DNA of 64,000 nucleotides from UBA5342 sp965662645 (GTDB taxonomy: Bacteria; Bacteroidota; Bacteroidia; Bacteroidales; UBA5342): assembly GCA_965662645.1 (NCBI GenBank), contig CBFIII010000002.1:62001-126000 (forward strand), in the 5' to 3' direction. A program made the position numbers and the translations under genes. Positions within the stretch are counted from its first letter, which is position 1; the number at the start of each line of letters is the position of its first letter. Below the pieces are notes generated by a model. That model was given only the letters and a program-made list of their open reading frames with translations, had not been told where the DNA came from and searched no databases. Positions 59,349 to 64,000 of this stretch are shown piece by piece.

Positions 59349-60769
59349 TAGAAAGACGTGAATCTTTATTAGCATCACTTGACTGGTTGACTATCCTTAC
59401 TTATTTTTTGTTGGTGGTGATTGGTTGGGTCAATATCTACTCAGCTGGTTTTAGCGAACAGCATCCCTCGATGTTTGATCTTACTCAGCAATATGGAAAG
59501 CAGGCCTTATGGTTTGGCTTTGCTTTAGTTTTGGCCATTTTTACGCTGTCTATTGATCAGCGTTTCTTTGAGGCTTTTTCTTTTGTAATATATGGGGTGT
59601 GTATGCTTTTGTTGATTGCTGTTTTAGTGGTTGGCGTTGAGGTGAATGGGGCTAAGTCTTGGCTCGATTTTGGTTTTGTTCGTTTACAACCTGCAGAATT
59701 GGCTAAGTTCGGAACCGCTTTGGCTTTGGCCAATTGGATGAGTCGTTATAGTTTTAGTATCAAGAAAAAACGTGATTTTGGTGTTCTCTTGGCTATTCTA
59801 GGATTGCCTATGGCTCTTATTTTACTTCAGAATGATATGGGTTCGGTCTTAACTTATACTTCATTTATTATTTTGTTTTATCGTCGTGGTTTACGTTCTT
59901 TATATCTGTGGATTATTGCGCTTGCTACTTTAATCTTCATTTTTGTATTGCGTTTTTCTGAAACTGAGGTTTTTGTGTCCATGTCTATCATACTCTTATT
60001 GTTTTTAGCTTATAAACGGATGTGGCAAGAATTGTCTGTGTTGGGTTTCTCAACATTATTCTTTTTTAGTTTGTGGTATGTCTTTAGTGCGTTTGATATT
60101 TTAGATTTCCCTATTAATATTATCTTTTATATTGTAATAATTGGTAACGCTATCTATTGGGGATTGAAATCTTTTGTTCATAAAACTGAGATTCATCGTT
60201 TATTGTCTTTTCTGTCCTTAGGCTCTTTTTTGTTTGCGGCTTCTGTAGGTAAGGTTTTTAGTTTGTTAGGTAACTACCAACAAAATCGTATATTGGCTCT
60301 TTTGGGGTTGAAAAGTGATCCTTTTGGTGTAGAATATCATGTCATACAGTCTCTTATTGCTATCGGTTCAGGTGGGTTTAGGGGCAAAGGTTATTTTCAG
60401 GGGACACAAACGAAATTTGATTTTGTGCCCGAACAAACCACGGATTTTATTTTTTCTACCATAGGCGAAGAATTCGGATTTATTGGGACTTTTGTAGTTA
60501 TTGGTTTGTTTTTATTCTTGATGTTACGTTTGTTATATTTAGCCGAACGGCAGCGTTCTCCTTTTAGTAAGAATTATGCTTATGGAGTGGTGGGTATTAT
60601 CTTTTTTCATTTTATAATAAATATTGGAATGGTGACGGGGGTAGGTCCTGTTATTGGTGTTCCTTTGCCTTTTGTGAGTTATGGAGGTTCTTCTTTATGG
60701 AGTTTTACCTTACTTTTGTTTATCTTTCTTAAAATGGATTCCAAACGTATGGAGGTTTTGGGTGATTAG
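59345..60769 (+). CDS. rodA: Rod-shape glycosyltransferase RodA
   Basis: This SEDS-family peptidoglycan polymerase has about ten membrane helices over 474 residues. VNGAKSWLDFGFVRLQPAELAKFG is the classic FtsW/RodA block, and the extracellular loop leading to FDFVPEQTTDFIFSTIGEEFGF matches the family. The final GVPLPFVSYGGSSL is the SEDS signature. Adjacency and 4-bp overlap with PBP2 identify it as RodA rather than FtsW. It is longer than E. coli RodA (370) owing to extra membrane segments in the middle (about residues 195-290). Confidence 0.95.
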   Translation: MIERRESLLASLDWLTILTYFLLVVIGWVNIYSAGFSEQHPSMFDLTQQYGKQALWFGFALVLAIFTLSIDQRFFEAFSFVIYGVCMLLLIAVLVVGVEVNGAKSWLDFGFVRLQPAELAKFGTALALANWMSRYSFSIKKKRDFGVLLAILGLPMALILLQNDMGSVLTYTSFIILFYRRGLRSLYLWIIALATLIFIFVLRFSETEVFVSMSIILLLFLAYKRMWQELSVLGFSTLFFFSLWYVFSAFDILDFPINIIFYIVIIGNAIYWGLKSFVHKTEIHRLLSFLSLGSFLFAASVGKVFSLLGNYQQNRILALLGLKSDPFGVEYHVIQSLIAIGSGGFRGKGYFQGTQTKFDFVPEQTTDFIFSTIGEEFGFIGTFVVIGLFLFLMLRLLYLAERQRSPFSKNYAYGVVGIIFFHFIINIGMVTGVGPVIGVPLPFVSYGGSSLWSFTLLLFIFLKMDSKRMEVLGD

Positions 60770-61106
60770 GATAGGGCGACTTCTGTTTATCTTTAAAGTG
60801 CATAGAGCGTAGTGTGAATGGAGGCTTTCTTAAGGGGAGTGGTTATGAGGCCTTAAGCTCTATATTTGCGAAAGCGATAGTAATGAAAATATGGAGGGCT
60901 ATTCGTAGTTGTGAAATAGTCAACTGTATGTGTTATAATGAATAAGAATGTTGAAAATGTCTGTGTCTTTTTTCCAAAAGAGGTGTTCGACAACTGAAAA
61001 TGTAGAATCGGATTTTTTGCGTGTTTGATTCATTAAGTAGTATCTTGTCTGTTTTTTTTGTCAGACATTAAATGACGAGTTCGTCTTAAAGATTAAATTA
61101 TTGATA
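60770..61106. other. Gap with distant promoter and possible mini-ORF
   Basis: TATATTTG at 60861-60868 matches TAnnTTTG but lies about 240 bp before the synthase ATG. An ATG just after it opens a 20-codon frame (60883-60945, product beginning MKIWRAIRSCEIVNC). TGTCTG pairs with CAGACA around a T-run near 61046-61067, which is not a terminator layout. Apart from these, nothing recognisable is present. Confidence 0.35.
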
Positions 61107-62063
61107 ATGAAAAAACTCAAAATATTTAACACACTTAAAAAAGAACTAAAACAGTTTGAAGATTTTTTTGATGATTATATCAAGGATCTTGAATATGCTT
61201 CTTTTTTAAAGGAAACAAAAGGTAAAATGCTACGTCCTGCATTGACTTTGTTGACCGGTAAAATGAATGGTGGATTGAAAGAGAAGGCTCTGTGGGCTGC
61301 TCTGTCTATAGAATTAATGCACAATGCCACTTTGGTTCACGATGATGTGGTGGATGATGCGGATCTGCGACGTGATAAAGATACGTTTAGAGCCAAATTA
61401 GGGGATAAACGGGCTGTTTTATATGGTGATTATCTGCTGGCTAAAAGCTTAGAATGTGTAGCCAAAACAGGTGATGTGCGCATTGTTGATGTGCTTGCTC
61501 GTACTACAGCAGAGATGAGTATTGGAGAGATAGATCAATTAAATGCTTGCGGTGTATTAGAAACTACCGAAAAAGAATATCTAGATATCATACACAAGAA
61601 AACTGCAACACTTTTTGTTTGTAGTCTTTTAGCTGGCTATTTTTCTGCTTGTGAAAAGTGTGAAAACGTTGATCTTATTTGGGCTATTGGGTATAACTTA
61701 GGCATGGTCTTTCAGCTTAAAGATGACTTGCTCGATTATGATCGTAATGCGAGTAGTGGTAAAAAGTTTGGTAACGATATCCGGGAACAAAAAATGACTC
61801 TACCTCTTATTTTTGCTTTGAATCAAGTTTCTGATGTTATGAAGGAAGAAGTGAAACAATCTGTTATTTTGTCTTCCAATTCTGATCTTGATGTATTGAA
61901 AGTAATTGATTTTGTTTATGAGAATGGAGGGGTGACTTATACACAAGATGTGATGTCTAGTTATGCGATGAAAGCTAATGATGTTATTTATCAATTGCCT
62001 GATGGCGAGAGTAAAGAGGCCTTGCTCTTGCTTAGTGATTTTTTTGCAGAGAGAAACAGATAG
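61107..62063 (+). CDS. ispB: Trans-polyprenyl diphosphate synthase
   Basis: The enzyme builds long isoprenoid chains, for example the menaquinone side chain, by adding isopentenyl diphosphate. It has 318 residues from the ATG at 61107; the frame opens earlier with TTG but ATG fits better. The first Asp-rich motif is in HDDVVDDADLRRD (Asp79, Asp80, Asp83, Asp84), and the second is KDDLLDYD (Asp206, Asp207, Asp210). The exact chain length cannot be read from sequence, so octaprenyl versus other products is open. A dipeptidyl-peptidase gene follows after 28 bp. Confidence 0.88.
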   Translation: MKKLKIFNTLKKELKQFEDFFDDYIKDLEYASFLKETKGKMLRPALTLLTGKMNGGLKEKALWAALSIELMHNATLVHDDVVDDADLRRDKDTFRAKLGDKRAVLYGDYLLAKSLECVAKTGDVRIVDVLARTTAEMSIGEIDQLNACGVLETTEKEYLDIIHKKTATLFVCSLLAGYFSACEKCENVDLIWAIGYNLGMVFQLKDDLLDYDRNASSGKKFGNDIREQKMTLPLIFALNQVSDVMKEEVKQSVILSSNSDLDVLKVIDFVYENGGVTYTQDVMSSYAMKANDVIYQLPDGESKEALLLLSDFFAERNR

Positions 62064-62091
62064 TTTATAGATTAATTTAATTGTTATAATT

Positions 62092-64000
62092 ATGAATCAC
62101 GTAAAAGTATTTTTTGTTATGATGTCAACAGCGTTAATTGTATTGAATTCGTGTGATAATAAACCCAAAGATGATTTTGAATATAATTTGGAGAAATTCG
62201 CAGATATCGAAGTATTACGTTATCCTGTCATTGGTTTTGATTCTTTAAGTGTTAAGCAAAAAGAATTTATTTATTATTTGAGTCAGGCTGCTCTGGAAGG
62301 TCGTGATATTATTTTTGATCAGAATTATAAGCATAACTTGACTATTCGTCGTACTCTGGAAGCCATTTATAAAGACTATAAAGGGGATAGAACGTCTGAT
62401 GACTTTAAGGCGTTTGAGGTCTATCTGAAGCGTGTGTGGTTCTCTAATGGGATTCATCATCATTACTCAATGGAGAAGTTTTATCCTGCGATTACTGAAG
62501 ATTATTATGCTACTCTTTTAGCTGATGTGCCTGATAAGGATTTGCCTATGAATAGTGGTGAGAATCGTGAAATATTTGTTTTGCGTACTTCTACTATTAT
62601 TTTTGATAAAACTTTTGAGACAAAAAGGGTTAATCAAGCTCAAGGGCAGGATTTAATTAAAACATCAGCATGTAATTATTATGGTGACGGTGTTTCGCAA
62701 GAAGAGGTGGAGACCTTTTATAATGCGATGAAGAACCCTAATGATTCAACACCTATTTCTTATGGATTGAATAGTAAATTGGTTCTCGAAGATGGCGTTT
62801 TGAAGGAAAAGGTATATCGTGTAGGAGAAATGTATGGTCCTGCATTAGAACGCGTCGTCTATTGGTTGCAAAAGGCCGTGAAGGTGGCTGATACGCCTAA
62901 GCAAAAAAAGACTCTGGCTTACCTTATTGATTTTTACAAAACTGGAGATCTCAAAACGTTCGATGATTTTAATATCTCTTGGGTAACCGATCTGGATTCT
63001 CATACTGACTTTACTAATGGTTTTACTGAGACTTATGGTGATCCTTTAGGGCTTAAAGCTTCTTGGGAAAGTATTGTTGACTTCAAAAATGATAAAGCAA
63101 CACATCGCACCGAAGTCATCAGTAAAAATGCGCAATGGTTCGAAGATCATTCGCCTGTTGAAGATCGTTTCAAAAAGAAAGAAGTAAAAGGTGTTACGGC
63201 TAAAGTTATTACTGTTGCTATGTTAGCGGGCGATTGTTATCCTGCTACGCCTATTGGTATTAATTTACCTAATGCTGATTGGATAAGAAAAGATTACGGA
63301 TCTAAGTCTGTAACCATCGAAAATATTACTTATGCTTATGATAAAGCTTCTGAAGGGGGAGGAATGATTGAAGAGTTTGCTTTCAATAAAGCAGAAGTTG
63401 AAAGAGCTAAAAAATATGGTTTTGTTTGTCATAACTTATCGGTTGATCTTCACGAATGTTTGGGACACGGAAGTGGTCAACTGTTGCCAGGTGTTGCGGG
63501 TGATGAGCTCAAATCTTATGGTGCAACTGTAGAGGAGGCGCGTGCCGATTTATTTGCTCTTTATTATATTGCCGATCCTGAATTAGTTAAATTAGGGCTG
63601 TTGCCCGATGCTGAGGCTTATAAAGCTGAATACGATAGTTATATCCGTGGTGGTTTAATGACGCAATTAACGCGTATTGCACCCAATAGCGATATTGAAG
63701 AGTCTCATATGCGCAATCGTCAGTTGATTGCTAAGTGGGCTTATGCTCACGGAAAAGAGGCTAAGATTGTTGAGAAAAAAACCAAAAATGATAAGACTTA
63801 TTTTGTGGTGAACGATTATGAAAAGTTACGTGCTTTATTTGGTCAATTATTGGCTGAGATTCAAAGAGTGAAATCAACAGGTGACTTTGCTGCTGGTCGC
63901 GATTTGGTCGAAGATTATGCTGTAAAAGTAGATCAGGACCTCTTGTCTGAAGTGCTTGAGCGTTTTGCAACGCTTAATCTTGCACCTTATAAAGGATTTG
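62092..64000 (+). CDS. Dipeptidyl-peptidase III (M49), partial
   Basis: The gene runs off the right edge; 636 codons are visible from the ATG at 62092. A lipoprotein signal ends at Cys21 (IVLNSC), and the mature part continues to the M49 zinc motif HECLGHGSGQL (His454) and the second metal motif EEARADLFAL (Glu481, Glu482). M49 enzymes remove dipeptides from the N-terminus of short peptides. The lipoprotein anchor suggests a periplasmic or surface place, unlike the cytosolic eukaryotic enzyme, as seen for other Bacteroidota members. It may be cotranscribed with the upstream synthase gene. Confidence 0.93.
   Translation, partial: MNHVKVFFVMMSTALIVLNSCDNKPKDDFEYNLEKFADIEVLRYPVIGFDSLSVKQKEFIYYLSQAALEGRDIIFDQNYKHNLTIRRTLEAIYKDYKGDRTSDDFKAFEVYLKRVWFSNGIHHHYSMEKFYPAITEDYYATLLADVPDKDLPMNSGENREIFVLRTSTIIFDKTFETKRVNQAQGQDLIKTSACNYYGDGVSQEEVETFYNAMKNPNDSTPISYGLNSKLVLEDGVLKEKVYRVGEMYGPALERVVYWLQKAVKVADTPKQKKTLAYLIDFYKTGDLKTFDDFNISWVTDLDSHTDFTNGFTETYGDPLGLKASWESIVDFKNDKATHRTEVISKNAQWFEDHSPVEDRFKKKEVKGVTAKVITVAMLAGDCYPATPIGINLPNADWIRKDYGSKSVTIENITYAYDKASEGGGMIEEFAFNKAEVERAKKYGFVCHNLSVDLHECLGHGSGQLLPGVAGDELKSYGATVEEARADLFALYYIADPELVKLGLLPDAEAYKAEYDSYIRGGLMTQLTRIAPNSDIEESHMRNRQLIAKWAYAHGKEAKIVEKKTKNDKTYFVVNDYEKLRALFGQLLAEIQRVKSTGDFAAGRDLVEDYAVKVDQDLLSEVLERFATLNLAPYKGF

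Noticed and set aside
1..64000. tRNA and rRNA genes
   Set aside because: No gap contained a cloverleaf with the conserved T-loop and CCA-end pattern, and no rRNA segment was recognised by eye; a tRNAscan-SE run would be decisive.

Overview
This 64 kb window is AT-rich chromosomal DNA from a member of the Bacteroidota, most likely order Bacteroidales or Marinilabiliales. The order-level placement is inference. The evidence is: many TAnnTTTG-type -7 promoter elements with few Shine-Dalgarno sites, a 1092-residue SecA with a C-terminal zinc tail, a large protein with a type-B (gliding motility-associated) type IX secretion sorting domain, lipoproteins with acidic or Lys-Glu residues after the lipidated Cys, an OMP_b-brl_3-type TonB-linked barrel, DUF5723-like and PD40 envelope proteins, an M64 peptidase and an ISAon1/ISL3-like transposase remnant. 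No rRNA, tRNA, CRISPR array, prophage or intact insertion sequence was found.

Layout. 0-11 kb: yjbQ-nadB; an isopropylmalate/citramalate synthase family gene; a nucleoside permease; a small lipoprotein; nth with a beta-propeller lipoprotein; a T9SS cargo protein. 11-20 kb: secA, an orphan sensor kinase, a repeat-rich gap, the PASTA protein and pseudouridine synthase pair, an MscS/YbdG-like channel, and a non-autonomous transposon. 20-30 kb: comF, ribD, a glycosyltransferase, iorB, and an envelope cluster (PD40 protein, large lipoprotein, DUF5723 barrel). 30-41 kb: transketolase, an unknown protein, hisS-surE with a small membrane protein, a Crp-like regulator with a PfkB kinase, a nucleotidyltransferase, and an OMP, YggS and dihydroorotate dehydrogenase-like operon. 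41-54 kb: transposase remnant, M20 deacetylase, TonB-type receptor, RNase R, hybrid kinase, ROK kinase, cytidine deaminase, M64 peptidase, gcvT, OMP. 55-64 kb: a second repeat-rich gap, mutY, mrdA-rodA, a polyprenyl synthetase, and a dipeptidyl-peptidase III that runs off the window.

Most genes are housekeeping (NAD, riboflavin, pentose phosphate, glycine cleavage, cell elongation, DNA repair, RNA decay). The less ordinary material is of two kinds. The first is envelope genes of unknown role, above all the three-gene cluster at 24.6-29.8 kb. The second is small non-coding repeats: a 265-bp MITE with clear terminal inverted repeats and target duplication, three copies of a double-hairpin element with UUCG/CUUG tetraloops and compensating stem changes, (AATTCAC)-like microrepeat arrays placed directly after stop codons, and a nested-palindrome element duplicated in tandem. 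I did not find a convincing new defence or mobile-gene system.
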